DNA of 64,000 nt from Atriophallophorus winterbourni (GCA_013407085.1 JACCGJ010001873.1:1-64000); one strand, 5' to 3'. Positions 11,420 through 24,249 are shown, counted from the stretch's first letter. Numbers and translations are program-made. Notes: generated by a model from the letters alone, not told the origin.

Positions 11420-11640
11420 AAGCCCCATGATAGATTTCGTAATGTGTGCACTCATCAGGTGAGTTCCATGTCATGGAACAGTGGCAAAATGATAAACATG
11501 ATGTGAAAACGAGACTGGCACGACCAACATTTTAAATCACATATGCGCGCACATATGTAGGTTGAACCCATAGGTTTAAAAAACAAATCCTCATTTACTT
11601 ACATTTCCATCACACCCACTCAGCGAAAATAAGCAAATTT
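11420..11640 (-). repeat. Family B hammerhead repeat, about one unit with flanking motifs
   Basis: Read on the minus strand from 11640: the downstream half of a hammerhead (GTGGGTGTGATGGAAATG), a body with GTTGGTCGTGCCAG, then a second hammerhead with CTGATGA at 11458-11452, stem II strands GTGC and TTAC, GAAAT at 11438-11434 and CATGGGG. The motif-body-motif order implies a former tandem array with a unit of about 180 bases. Confidence 0.65.
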
Positions 11641-12740
11641 CTGAAATAATAAGGTCTCATGTTGTTCCTCCATTTTCATGTTCAATGGGCACTGATACAT
11701 TTTAACTGTGCACTTCTGTTTACGCAATTGCATTGTCTAAAATTCGAATACCGTACGTACCGTAATCTTTCATACTTGCATATAAGCAACATACTGGATC
11801 ACATAGTTTTGAGTGTTATGAATAAAAGACAACCGGCCTCCTGGATATTTGTGTGAAAAATCCTCAAATATTACATTTATAAATTTTGTTACAAATTCCA
11901 GTTGTGATGAGTTCATAAAAACAGCTTATAATATTCAAAACAGTTTTTCAAACTCAGTGAAGAATTATAACACTTTACGTAAATATGAAAACATCCGATA
12001 AAAAATAGGAATAGAAAATTTGAATTCACCGTTACCCAAAAAGTGAAGACATATGTAATGACGAATAACTTCAACATTATATAATTTATTTACACTCTCC
12101 TTGTTGCAACATACGAAGACGTAATTAAAAATTTTTTTAGATTGTTGAACACATTGCTGTGTAATTAAATTGCCAGCAATTTGTTACAGATAAATTATAT
12201 GCTTCATATTTACGAAACTTGATATTTCGTTATCATGCCAAGTATCATTTTACACAGACTCTGTTAGAGAGACGAAAATGGGCTATGGTAATTCCATTTA
12301 AACTTTAACTAATAATTCAAATAGGTCTCCGGCGGAATTTCCCAACTAAATTAATTTCAAGGATGAGTAAAATGTCAATGCGCATTCTGGATACACACCA
12401 TATTGTAGTTAAAAACGCATTTTTGATACAGATCCTTAAAAAATTTATTATGCGGATTGTGTTATAAAATGATTGAACGTTTTACATATGATGCTCATTA
12501 GAAACCACTTAGATCTCTGTATGTGTTTCCATTTCAATGATACAACGACGGGCCTTCATCTTAATCGGCGGAATTGATTTCAAGAGTATAGGACAAAAGT
12601 TCAATATTTTAAACTGAAAAGAAAGCGCGGATTCCATTTTATTACTTCTAACTGTTAAACGTTTCTACCTGGTAATTGGACACATTTTTCAAAAACTATC
12701 ACGCACATGTTGCTCGTGACTTACATGAAAATCAATCATT
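11640..12740. other. Intergenic stretch, nothing recognised
   Basis: AT-rich sequence with no coding or repeat signature found. Confidence 0.5.
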
Positions 12741-12750
12741 CAATTTTTAG

Positions 12751-12877
12751 AGAATTGTTTAACGGAAGCATGTCGCCGAAAGCTTTGATGGAGTTGCTTT
12801 TCTTTTTATCATGCCTAACATTTGCTGCTCAAGCAATACCTGATATTTCTAGTCAGAGGATAAATCTTGTTATTTGA
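12751..12877 (+). CDS. Candidate signal-peptide exon, product unknown
   Basis: An acceptor-like caatttttag ends at 12750; ATG at 12770 opens a 35-codon frame to TGA at 12875-12877. Its first 22 residues read as a classical signal peptide: basic Lys4, hydrophobic core LLFFLSCLTFAA, and a likely cleavage after AQA. The mature part in this exon is short (IPDISSQRINLVI), so either it is a tiny secreted peptide or the exon is cut by a donor such as the gt at 12849 or 12867. Flatworms have many small secreted proteins encoded by short exons, but nothing here shows transcription. No partner exon was identified. It could be a chance frame. Confidence 0.3.
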
Positions 12878-12879
12878 CC

Positions 12880-13800
12880 ACTCGTTGATCAATTTTGTTA
12901 GACTTCACAATAGAAGGGACTTTATATTGGTGTGGAATAGTGACGTCCAGACACAAGCCGTCTGTCCTAGGAGTTTTGTGAACAATATAAAATTGTACGC
13001 TTTCAAATGTATGTGGAAAAAAGTTTATTTATATATCTCGAAAATGAGAAATCATTTATTTTCTATAGATCAAATAGAGTTACGTTCCATCATATATAGT
13101 TGTTGTTCTTGGTCTCCTTCGGTCGTTAAAGACCACGGGTGTACATCACAATCACCTGATTCTGCTATCCTCCACAGTATTTCACATGATTAGGCAGTCC
13201 GACCAGGAGTCAAAATCTCTCCTTAGCGTCTATAACGACTTGATTCGTTTTTCATATAAGTGTGTGGAGAATATAACCTGTTAAATCTGTTAGCAATCGT
13301 ATACATTTCTTCAATGAAAAATGTATTAGATACAAGCGGCTGTTTGGAAACAGTTTGCTCTTTACACAGACGCATCACTGCCGATTATAATAGCCCGGCC
13401 ATTAACCTGTCAGTTCGAGCTTCGTTGAAAATCACTACTCAATCTAGCTCTGATGCCTTTTATTATTTAGTAGTCACAAGTGAATTAAAGTCAAGGAATG
13501 TTCCATGGCAATTCAAAAGCAGTTTTATCATATTACGTTGACGTCTCCTTAGAGCTTATTATATTATATGGGATTATTTCTGTGTAGCACTACACGGGAT
13601 GTGCAGAAATGTTGAATCGGGCTGTTACTCATACTCACGAGCCAATGTAACCGTTTTAACAAACAAGACTGCTAAAATGGAGCCTGCAACACGTGGCTGG
13701 CATTAATAATTTAAAACTTGATAATGCAACTACTGAAGCCCATGCCTTGAATAAAATCATTCAGCAAATACACAAGTTAAAGTGTGCAGAAATTTAGCTA
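12880..13800. other. Intergenic stretch, nothing recognised
   Basis: Open frames at 12867-13193 and 13260-13541 have no recognisable domain and no splice context. They are treated as chance frames. Confidence 0.45.
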
Positions 13801-13809
13801 GTTGATCAC

Positions 13810-14560
13810 GGCGTCTGATGCAAGCTCGTTTCAATAGGACGATCCAATTTCGGATTCCACCTCGTTTGCAGATTTTCGGAAATGTGCATAAACCAGAAGC
13901 TCGATATACGCAGATAAAAATTGGTACCAACTCTTATTACAAAAATAACTGCCTGTGCATGGCACATTATATTACATTACATTCGGCAAAGTCCGCTTTT
14001 AAAGGGTCAATACTTACCGTTATTTGCAGACCATGTTTGTCCATAACGAAATAATTCCTTTGTCTGGTCATAACTTTGCATGGTCCAATGTATGGATGTT
14101 GGAGTGGTTTGTGAATTTGGTTGCTTCTGACAAAACGAAACCACATATCTTCAAATCACGCATGATTGTACGTAAGTGGTGGACGTAATGGGGATGTATA
14201 CGTCAATAGGAATATCGAGGTAAGCTATGAATTCACCAGAAGGGCGGGGAGTGGGGTCATATTACAAAATTTGCTTCTGAACACTCGAAATCTTCTTTTA
14301 TAGAGATAAGATTACCGAGCATAATGAAGTGTAAGTGTTCTGACCAGTAGTCTGTCTGTCCGTGTGACATTAGGAAGGCATTCAGTTGACGGAGAACTTA
14401 CTCCACTAGACCATAAGTGCAGGGGTGATACTCTGTAATCTGAATGTTGTTTGCTCCCAGCAACTTATTCGACTTACGAAACAACGTAGATCGTATTTGC
14501 GAGCCGCATTGGGTAGTTATGGTAAATAGTATGCTCAGTGTGTGAAATCAAATCACATTT
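13810..14560 (-). mobile_element. Ty3/gypsy retrotransposon remnant (integrase core and C-terminus)
   Basis: Minus-strand frames give ITTQCGSQIRSTLFRKSNKL (about 14522-14463), then TEYHPCTYGLVE (about 14445-14410), LNAFLMSHGQTDYWSEHLHF (about 14385-14325) and ECSEANFV. This matches the gypsy integrase order TTDRGSQFES, AYHPxxNGLVERFHRQLK, WxExLPLVLLG, FGxSxAELVYG. The catalytic Asp of TTDRG reads Gln, so the copy is dead. A VSIDPLKADFAE stretch near 14015-13980 matches the end of the polyprotein. The elements with this integrase order in trematodes resemble the CsRn1 group; that grouping is from memory. No LTRs were found around it. Confidence 0.75.
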
Positions 14561-14569
14561 GTAACTTTC

Positions 14570-17500
14570 AGCTAAGGGAAGCGGATATACCGACCGACAC
14601 TTTGGAATAATTAGTAGCAAAAACATCGAATCAGCGTTCAGGCATAATATAAAATAGAGTTCTGAATTATTCGCTAATAGAAATTTAGTACAAATTGTGG
14701 AACTAACTGTGCAAACAAACATTTAAAATTTTACTAAGCTGAACAAATTTTGGCCAGTGGATGCGTAAAAACAACGGGAAACCGGTCACGCGGAGCAGAT
14801 TATTCCAGACCCCAAATGCACTAATTTACACGAATGAACAAAGGTTTCAGTTGCAAAGTGAGATTTGGTTTTCTTTTGGTGTCCATCAATCATCTGTCAA
14901 ATTACAGTTGCTCGTCAAATCGTTTGTCAGACCCCAGGTGATCACTGGCGCAGGTTAGATTGATTTTATTAGCAATGTAATCCAAGGAATTTTTGCCTGA
15001 TCAGTATACGTTTCTGATGTTTATCTTTTGTGCCATTGAAAAATTACCTACGCGCATGTTACAGAAAAGCAATATCGATTGTTTAGTCCACAGTGACTGG
15101 TTGATACCAAGTCTGGCTACTTAAATTCGGTCATCAAATTCAATACTGATAATGTTTATACAATTTCTATATGATAAATAGTTATGCATACGATAGAAAC
15201 GCGTCTCATTTATTTTACGACTCTTCGCTGGTATCAGTTTCATATCAAAGTTGAATATTGCACGCAGTTTAAAAGGAATTTTTTAATTTTTAATGACCTT
15301 GAAATAAACAGTATTTTGAGATTTTAATGATTAATTTTATAATAATGGTGTAAAAATTGCTATATAAAGTGACGTTAATAGATGATGATTTTCCAGACAA
15401 ACTATTGTCAATTCAGTGGAAAAACTTCAACAATAATTCTGTGTGATGTTTGTATTTTGAAAATATATTTAAATTTGTACAGCATTTTGTCAAACCTATC
15501 AACAAGAACATCGTTTAACAATATACTGCATGCTTACACACCAGATTGAATCAATTTCAAAAGCGTGAGATATACAACGAAAACTCGAGTGACCTTGCCA
15601 GAGGTGTGAAGTAGCCAGCAAATTAATAAGGCCTTTAACGTTCCAGTAAGCATATCACTCAAAATGGGTTATGGGAACTCATTGGTTGTGGATAGCATAG
15701 ATATTTCATCATGAATAATGCGCATAGCACGTGAACCTTTGCACTTGATATTTCGCAATAGAATACGAAGCAACGGTCGTGCAGCAATCATCAGTACATT
15801 TGATCGTCAAAAGTATGCCATTTTACAAATTATCTCAAACAACCAACCGATTATTTATTATTTGGTATGAGATACGAAACTGCATCAGTTTCATGGAAGT
15901 AATCTCAACATAACAGATATAATTCTGGTCTTATCCATTTTTATTCTATCTCAATATTTTGTTCGACAGATCTATCCTAAATCACGGGTGAACACCATAT
16001 AGTAGAACGTTCATCATACTTGTTACATATGTAGCTGTAGAAAAGCTTTAAAATGTTGAGAAGCTAACTTCACGAAATTAATTTAAAAACGCATGTTGTA
16101 TATTTGCAAAATTTAATAACAACAACTGTGAAATCTTCCACGGGTGGGAATGTTTTACATTTTCTTATCTAATTCATTCTCTTGACAACCGAATACTAAA
16201 TAGGTTTCAGAAATACTAAAATTGATAAAATAATTTGTTGTAATGTAAATACGATATTAATGTTTCAGGCCTTCAAAAAAGCGAAATTCAATAATGCTCT
16301 ATTAAAATTGGTTGAACAGTTTTGTTTTATTAAATTGAGGGTTGACGCATTTAAATATGATTTTCCATGAATTAGCGACCTTAAATTAATTTTCACTTTG
16401 AAATTAGTCAAATTAATTATTCCGCATCTGGATATTGTGCTTTGATATGCACTTGAGTTTCTCGTCATGAAATCGTACACAACTTCAAAGACCATGAAGC
16501 CCGTATTGCTGGAGTACGAAAGATTTATTTATCCGATTCTAATCGATCGATAATAAAGTGTGAACATGCTAGTGAAAATCGTATACTTGCGTGAAATTGA
16601 GAAATGTTTGGTTGAAGGAGCGATAGTGATTCCCTTTCGTTTTCCACGGCCATCCTCAATTTTCGGTGATAAGTTTGTTCATGTTGATTGTTTAGATGTC
16701 AATGAAACTGAAACGGCTCTAAGTTTCCACGGTTCAGTATTTCTAACACCAAAATTTACTCATCATATTATGGTGGTGGTGCGGATGCTTTTCTAACGTA
16801 AATTACGTTCTTTACGCAAGCTACGTGGATATTCGGAGCTTCATTAACCATGTTGTTCCCTTAGTTTTCAGTCTACTGGTCCAAAGCGTTTTATTTTACC
16901 CTCGAAATCATTATTTCTAACTTTAGTCACGTAAACCGAATACGCCCAAAACACAAAAAATACCCCTGCATTCAAATGTTTTATTAGGCATACGGCAAAC
17001 CATAAGATACATCCCTATTTTTATAGGAAATTCTCTTACTTGAAAGAAATGAATTACTCTAACCCGGGTTTTGAATTTGATCTTTCGGATATAATGTATG
17101 CGATCCTCATCAAGAGATCCGGCTGTTTAGGTTTTGTCTCACTGCGCTAAACGATTCATCAGGTCGTGTAAATAAATAATGGTATGCCCTTCTTTGCTAC
17201 CCATGTTTGTAGTAAAATTCTAATCACTTATTCGGTTGCATTACTTTGGTTTTCACTTCTAAAAGCAGAAAACATTTTGCTGGAACCACCAATGCATTAT
17301 CCACTATGGTTCAACGAAAAATCAAACGCGAAACATTTGCACCTTAAATTTAGTATGATTAGGGAATATAATCTGCATGCATTCATGCGTTTATTGTCGT
17401 TAATGTTTACATCATATAATTTAGAGCACAACACGTAATTCTTTGCAATTTCATCTTAAAATTGTCATCACATCAAAGTCTAATCCACGCTTACCCATTC

Positions 17501-18920
17501 CAGACACTCAAAAAAGTGAATAGGTTTACGAGAAAGTTTATCACTTCCAATGACGCTGTTTCACATTTTTCTTAAATTGAGCATGACAAACCTATGTATT
17601 ATGCACGGAAGTAAAACCTTGTTCAGCATGTTTCGTCTAATTAGCCTGGCGTATACCTTAATCAACTCAAAGTAAACCAATATCAAAGAAATGTCCTCTG
17701 TAAATTCGTTTCTTCACATCAACATCGAAATCATCATAACGACTGATAAACCGTCTTACTAAGGTTCAAAAATTAGAATAAGTTCTAACTGTGAGGTTTT
17801 GGCAAATGAATAAATTTTAGCTCACCAGCTAGGGAGAGATTGAAACACAAAATGCTGCATACTCTCCAATCAAGCTGATTGTTAATACTATAAAGCACAC
17901 ATCTGTATTGTGTTTGTCAACCCTGATCAGATTTATAACTCGATTTCGTGTCAACTGGTTTTATTCAAGCCATCACGACTTCGGGATAGTTTCACCGAAG
18001 TTGAAACATTTAATATTGTTCTCCATCTAATACTTTTTTATAAACAGGTTGTCACTTGAACCATGTTCATATATTTCTTGAACAACTCGAATTTCGGCAT
18101 TTCCTGCCCGTATGTACAGACAAAGTGTGCTATTCCCTAACTTAACAATAATACGGACTGCGTCCTCATAATACGGCTTCGCTGTCAAGTTTAAGTTTCC
18201 GAATATTATCGTCAAATTTTACTCTTGGAGATAAAGTTACTTACGGTTAAGCCTTCTATAACATGCAACTGTATTTCTGCGCAGCCGGTTACTACTAACG
18301 CAAATCAAATACATGAAAACGGTACGCTTTAGAGTTTTAGTTGCATATTTATGTCATACTAACTTCGTTGGTTACCAGAAATTCTCGTATGAAGAAGAAG
18401 AAATTTCCTTTACTCTTATGTACGAATTTTCAGCAATTACAATAATTTCGTAAAACATTTGTTAAATAAATGACTAACAGGTCCAGACATCCAGTTTCAA
18501 TTTGTCAACGGAACGAGGTTTATTGCCCGACTTGATTGATAACTTAAACGTGATCCAGTTTATTACCAACTGCCATAAACAAATATTTTTGGGACAAAAT
18601 ATTTCACTATAATTCATGGAAGCTCGTAATTTGTTCAAACAGTACGCGTTTAAAATTGGCCTTTGTTGATACGATTTGGACGAAAAATATCGTTGAAATT
18701 TAACAAATAAGCTCATAAAAACGTGGGGTAAAATTCATGTTATGCACGTCCGATTTGAAGGTCCCGCATGACGTCATGATGAAATCACGTATTATGGATA
18801 GACCATAACTTGACATTAACAGAGGAATATATATTAATGTTTTCACGACCGAAGCTGTTCGGGGATGGATTCACAATTCTAGAAATGCTCTAATGGTCCG
18901 TGTCTCATATAGCCTTTGAC
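14570..18920. other. Intergenic stretch, nothing recognised
   Basis: More than 4 kb of AT-rich DNA. Frames such as 16560-16796 and 17184-17438 lack domains or splice sites that would support them. Confidence 0.5.
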
Positions 18921-18929
18921 AACCTAGTC

Positions 18930-20850
18930 AAGCTCCTGGCCTGCACACGTGGTTATGTGTGACCCTGTGGAACTGCTTAAGCTGACAGGAATAGGGGTAA
19001 ATGCGGCTGACTGGTACATCCAAACCAGTTTGCATCGGGCAGGTGGAACTCGTAAGTCAATGAAGGCGGTCCACGTAGAGGGAGGAAACCATTTATCTAA
19101 AACCTCCACTTCCGTGTGGCTACATTTAATCATGGAAATGGTTTCATGAGTCAAACTAGATTAAAAATCCAGAGCTAGAATCGTGATAGGCAGTCCGAAC
19201 TTATATTTAACGTCATCCTGTCAACTCTTGCGACAGCATCTTTGTCAAGACGTATCAGCCTAGTCGTTCCATCGGTTTAGTGGTGTCATAGAGAGGGAGC
19301 AGTTGTTGCATAGTCAACGGCTAATTCTCCATATTAAACTGACTTGGCGTACATTTTAAAGCACCAATGGAGTAGACACTCAATTCTGCTTCTGTGTATA
19401 ATAACACGGGAAGCCGCAGATACCCGTTAAAACCTATGGCTAAACAGGCGCAGGTCTCAGCGCTTTGATGGTGGGCGAGGTGTTCAGGTCACATTGGACG
19501 GCTACCTTCCGCCTCAAGCTGGGCTGCCCGCAGTCAATATGGTGCCGTCCCGGAACGGTCTAGTATCTTCATTGGGTGCATGGGGATTAGGAATCAACCG
19601 ACATGCAGACTTTATCTTTCCTCACCAGCGAATCAATTTACTAAGCAACGGCAGATCTGCTCCGAAACTGGGAACCTGTTCCCGAGATTTCATGACGACG
19701 TCTCGCATATCAGAGGCTTAACAAATCTGCTGTTATAAGCAATGAGCTAAAAAAGCCGAAGGTCTACGTCACTGCCCTGCAAGAGCCCAGACATTGTTCA
19801 AATAAGATCACACATTTTTGGAAATGAAAGGGCTCTGATGAGGCTCGACAGCGTGGAGTTGGGTTTGCCTTTAAAAAGAGCTTGGTAAAAGCGGTCGAAG
19901 CTATTAATAGTGGGAACAAAGGGATTTGGACTCTAAATCTGAAACGCATTATTGGTACCATTACGTTGGTCAACGTTTATGCACCGACGCTCTTTGCGCG
20001 CCTGCTGAAAAAAAGGTTTTTTTTTATAATAGCCTCATAACAGTCCTCGAAGACATGACCACAAAAAATGTGCTGTGGTATTGTGTGACTTCAATGCCAG
20101 AGTTAGTGCAGATAACGAGTCATAGCAAAACTATCTCGTAAAGTTCGGAGTAGGTTAAGCCAATGAAAATAAACAACTAAACTAAGCAGATGAAAATATG
20201 TGTAGAGCACCTCACCTCTCTCTGCTCTTGAAACATTACGGTTGTATCGCATGCACTGCAAATGGTGAGAGGTTGTCAACCGTTGAACGTCACGATACTT
20301 CCTTAACAATTTATGACCTCACAATGACAATCAACGGCTTAGCGAATGAAACTGCCGCTTGTTACGACGGAATTCCACCTGAGCTAATCAAATTCTGTAG
20401 AACAGCATTATTAAAGTTTCTTCACTATTTGCTTCGTTATTGCTTGCAAGAGGAGTGCGTCCCACAAGAGATGCGAGACACGAAGTTCATCACGCTAGTT
20501 AAGAATAAGTGTGATAGAGGCGACTGAAACAATTACAGCGGAATCTACTTTCTAAATGCGTACGCTGATAGAGTTTACTTCGATTCTCGAAGTGGCTTAC
20601 CAATGGAAGATCGACAGTTGACATGATCTTTGCCGTGAAACAACTTCAAGAAAAGAGCCGGGAACAGAGGTTGCCATTATACGCTGTTTTTTATTGATTT
20701 AACGAAGGTATTCGACCACGTCAACAGGGATGGTCTTTTCAAAATGCTGGCTTTTATGGACTGCTCCCTAGACTGCTCAACTTCGTTATTTCGTTCCACT
20801 CTGGCACGAAGGGCTCAATCGACTTTAACGGTTTTATTTCAGAAGCCTTT
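18930..20850 (+). mobile_element. RTE-like LINE, decayed, truncated at its 3' side
   Basis: Endonuclease pieces on the plus strand: VISNELKKPKVYVTALQE (about 19735-19790), GVGFAFKKSLVKAVEAINSG (about 19858-19917), TITLVNVYAPT (about 19957-19990). RT pieces: CYDGIPPELIKFCRTALLKF (about 20360-20420), LVKNKCDRGDxNNYSGI (about 20500-20545), FIDLTKVFDHVNRDGLF (about 20690-20740), FNGFISEAFEIRR (about 20825-20862). Many frame changes and stops. The sequence switches at about 20848-20862 into a family B hammerhead repeat. The upstream part (18930-19730) is probably its untranslated leader; a short match to it on the minus strand lies at about 45080-45150. Confidence 0.75.
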
Positions 20851-21050
20851 GAAATTCGCAGAGAGCAAACAGCGCGAACGCGGTCATGGGGTATTTGTGT
20901 GCGATGGAAATGCATGTAAAGTAGTATCTATGTTCTTAGGTTTTGTCCTATCGACATTTGTTCGCCCACAGGTGATTGAACAGCTTTGTCATGACAACTT
21001 TATCAAGCAGTGGCTGACAAGCTCAATTCGTTTAAAGTCTTTTACTTTTG
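20848..21050 (+). repeat. Family B hammerhead repeat, decayed copy
   Basis: Shows GAGAGCAAACAGCGC (a stem II strand, AAACA loop and the other strand), then GAACGCGGTC followed by ATGGGG. The GGTC is the best preserved cleavage-type triplet of this family. The body follows with GGTGATTGAACAGCTT near 20971. The CTGATGA box is lost at the junction with the LINE. It ends about 200 bases before the last CNG exon on the other strand. Confidence 0.6.
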
Positions 21051-21255
21051 AGCTATTAGCATACACATTTTCCGTTGAAAATCATTTATTAACAAATGAA
21101 TATTTACAGATTCGATTAATTTTTGTGAGTTATCAATATTGTGATGATGGAGCATATAGCGTTCGAAAACGTTGATTGCAACGTTTGTTAGTAATAATCT
21201 GGCGCATCAAATAATTAGACGAATTTCGTTACAACAGCTTTGTTTCGTTTTGACT

Positions 21256-21261
21256 TTTATT
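21256..21261 (-). promoter_or_regulatory. Polyadenylation signal of the CNG channel gene
   Basis: AATAAA on the minus strand starts directly after the stop codon TAG (21264-21262), implying a very short 3' UTR. Confidence 0.45.
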
Positions 21262-22598
21262 CTATGTATTATTGTCGGAGCTACATCTCCGTTGCATGAC
21301 CGGAGATACACTTTCGTTCCCGCTAGAGCTTTGATCAAGATTGAAATTCTGGCAGTTTATTGGTTTGTAATGACATTTCGGACTGATGCTCACTGACGGA
21401 ACTTTAAGGGAATTGGATCTTTTGACGATCAGTCTTGTGTCCTTATTTGAATCTTCTTCCGGTCCGTAAAAACTGTCATGACGAGAAAGATTTTCCGTAT
21501 ATATACCTGGGTTTTCACGTTCCATGGATGGAAAAAATAACTTTCTTCTACCATTGTGCAACAGCGCAGCGTTCTCGGCTTCTAATATGCGCACACGATG
21601 CTGCAAACGCGACAGTTCAGAAAGCATCGAGTTTTGTTCTTTGTTCTTGAAAATGACATCCGGCATATCGGCGGTGTAACTGAAGAGAGATGGCGTGGTG
21701 CGAATGGGTTGTAAAGGCATCCATGTACATTTTGAATCGCGCGCAACCGAAATACACGAGTTTGTGCCATTTTGTATACTGTTCTTCTCGTTATCAACAG
21801 TGTCAAACTCATCGCGATTATCAATGGTAAAAATAGGTCGTTGTGGTGGATTAGATGAACAAGGAGAGCATGAAGATGAGGTTGTTGATGCTTTTTCAAG
21901 ACAAATGGTGGGTATGGAAGAAGGTCGTGGTTCTAAGGAACAGTATGAGGAAACATCTATATCTTTGTAAGTTGTGGGGCGACAGGCAATATCCGTTTCA
22001 TCTGTATTCGTTAGGATGGCATCTTTGGTTACAGAATCGCGTAATATCCGATGATATTTAGCGCATCTACCTTGTTGATTTTTCAAACAAACAACACATA
22101 ATACTGGTTGCCCTAGCACGTTTACTGGGACCGATATGTTCCTAACACTTTTCCGTCTGGGCACTTCTTGGTTTTCATTCGAAGCACAAACGTATGTGCA
22201 AGTAGAATGACGAGTTACATTATATGGTGTTTCACGAGGCAAGCATGCACATGTCGTGGGACGGATTTTATCAACGTCACCCGAAAGGGAATTCCAATGT
22301 GCCGAAATCGACTTGCTACTTATGTTTTGCAAACATGTTGGGATTCTACTGATTGCATGTAGGTTATGGTTTGATTTCAAGTTAATTGGAGGAGTTGGTG
22401 ATTGCTGTGGGCTTGTTGCTGCGGCAGACACATGATTCGGATCACTTCCGTATCCGTCAGAGCTATTTATATTCCCGAGATGATTCGATTGATAAGTCGA
22501 TTGATTGTGTGGAGTTGATTTTCTGTTGAAAGTATCGAACTCATCATTTGATCCGGAAAAGTGATCGTTGGTGTTCGGATCAGCGTCATTGACCTTTC
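21262..22598 (-). CDS. CNG channel, last coding exon (C-terminal tail with coiled coil)
   Basis: The acceptor is minus-strand ttgaatttcag ending at 22599. The frame is open for 445 codons to TAG at 21264-21262. The exon starts with two bases of a split codon, which fits the one-base overhang left by the exon ending at 37193; the joined gene stays in frame. Most of the tail is low complexity and rich in Ser, Thr, Pro and Cys, with no known domain. At about protein residues 861-888 (nt 21640-21556) there is SELSRLQHRVRILEAENAAL, a leucine-heptad coiled coil like the C-terminal leucine zipper by which CNGA subunits trimerise. Odd: in vertebrate CNGA that coil sits shortly after the binding domain, here about 320 residues later. 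Missing exons in the 14.6 kb intron, or a separate gene, cannot be excluded. Confidence 0.65.
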
Positions 22599-22599
22599 C

Positions 22600-23755
22600 T
22601 GAAATTCAATAAAATTTTACATTAACACAAATACCATTAATTAAGACACTAAAAGATATTGGTGCGGTTAGTGTTGAATTGCTAAACGTTTCGGAAAAAC
22701 AAATGCATTAAATGTTTTATTATTCGTTATTCTTTGATTTTTAAATATCGTTCATGTAAGTTTAGAAAAAATAATGATTATATCCATGAATAGATCATGT
22801 TGTTACATCTGACTGCATTTTGCTCTGTGTAACTCGTCGATTTATAGCTATTCTGAAATTATTTCGGAAAAACACTAGCAATAAATCGGATATAGGTCAA
22901 ATTTATATTGGAAAATTTCAGTGTTTTCACCTTTGTTGCAACTTTTGTTGTTGTGAAGAGAAACCCTCACTTTCTGTTTAATTAGCAGACGTCTCAAATA
23001 GTCTCAGAAAACATAGCTGTACTCCAGAGCTGTCCTCGTGGTTAAGTGACCGGCTGGAACTACTCCCAAAGACAAGGGATGAATGATCGGCGCAATTAAA
23101 CGAGAGCTCTTCGCGTAGATGATGCTCATATGTTATCAGAGACAATGCTTACTCACTGAAACGAAAGAACCATATTTTCAAAACGTCACTTGCTTTCTAG
23201 CTATGTCCTATAAAGGAAACGTTTATGGAAGGATAACACTCTATCCCGAATTTTTGAATTCCTACTATGAAGCAGTATGAGGATTTCTGCACCGACGTTT
23301 TTATTCAAATTATTTTCTAAGTTGTATGTAAGGTTTTTATCTGAATTCATAGAATTCAACACCTGTAAAGTACTGTCTTAGACGGGAGATTTACTGACTG
23401 GTAAGTCAGTAAGATGCATTTTCTTCACTGTATGCTCTTGTCATTTGATCATGAAAATCGAGAGACAACATTAAATACAACTATTTTTCTCCGCACCAGC
23501 AATACACTTCTGTCTTGAAGCTACCAGACATAAAACTGTGAAAGTTACATGCCGGATCAATTCTTTCTGGATAGCCCCGATATTCTAAATCATCGCGGAT
23601 AACGAAGAAGAAATTATTTTTCCATAATTGGGCTAAATGTTCGTGCAATATGTTGCAGAACTTGGGAATATTAATACGCCTTCGTTGCTGCACAGATAAT
23701 ACGAAAAAACAAGCCAACAATCACTCGTGATTATATTTAGATGTTTGTGTAGTGT
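22600..23755. other. CNG intron 3, 5' portion of plus-strand view, nothing recognised
   Basis: Intronic sequence if the exon chain is right. No repeat copy was assigned here. Confidence 0.5.
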
Positions 23756-23759
23756 TTCT

Positions 23760-24240
23760 CTAGATCCGTTATATTCAATTTAAGTCAATTCAGTTTAATG
23801 ATCTAGAAACATAGTGTTCTACAGAAAACCACAGAATAGCAACTTCGTAACACACGAAAACGGGTTTTGGTTGCTTACTGAGCAGTTCAACTATCTGTTA
23901 AAAATCTAAAGGCAGGAACTGGTTTCGTTTGCGTAGTGGGGTGGCATATGAAAATCCACGGGGTCGTGATGTATAGTATACTTCGATGTCCGGGGTCAAG
24001 GGCCATTAAGGTATCTAGATTTCTCTTAAACACGTTTTGATTTTGGAAGTTCGCAACATAATTGGATGAATTGTTCCGCGTAAAACAAATTTGCATTGCA
24101 AAAAATGTCTCTCACAGTTGAGTCGTGAATATGGGACAGTCAGGTTCTTAAATGTAGACGACGGTTTTGTTGCGCGACTTTGTATTACGTGGAACAAACT
24201 ACCCAATTATGCTGTATATAAAACCGTAAGTGCGGTCGAA
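23760..24240 (-). mobile_element. CR1-like LINE 3' end
   Basis: Minus-strand frames give FKNLTVPYSRLNCERHFLQC (about 24150-24090), then NVFKRNLDTLMALDPGHRSI (about 24035-23975) and ITTPWIFICHP. These match the C-terminus of the CR1-like element at 6809-9720 (there ALNFESMHRSKLYIVTPSIY). The 3' end carries a degenerate form of its pentamer tail at about 23770-23795. A frameshift separates the two frames. Confidence 0.75.
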
Positions 24241-24249
24241 ATGAACTTA

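Noticed and set aside
22429..22431. Start codon at 22431 for the C-terminal CNG exon as a separate gene
   Set aside because: The codon is GTG and the frame stays open upstream to a good splice acceptor at 22599, whose phase matches the CNG binding-domain exon.
23025..23100. CTCGTGGTTAAGTGACCGG as the head of a tRNA-derived SINE
   Set aside because: It resembles a pol III A box, but no B box and no second copy were found in the window.
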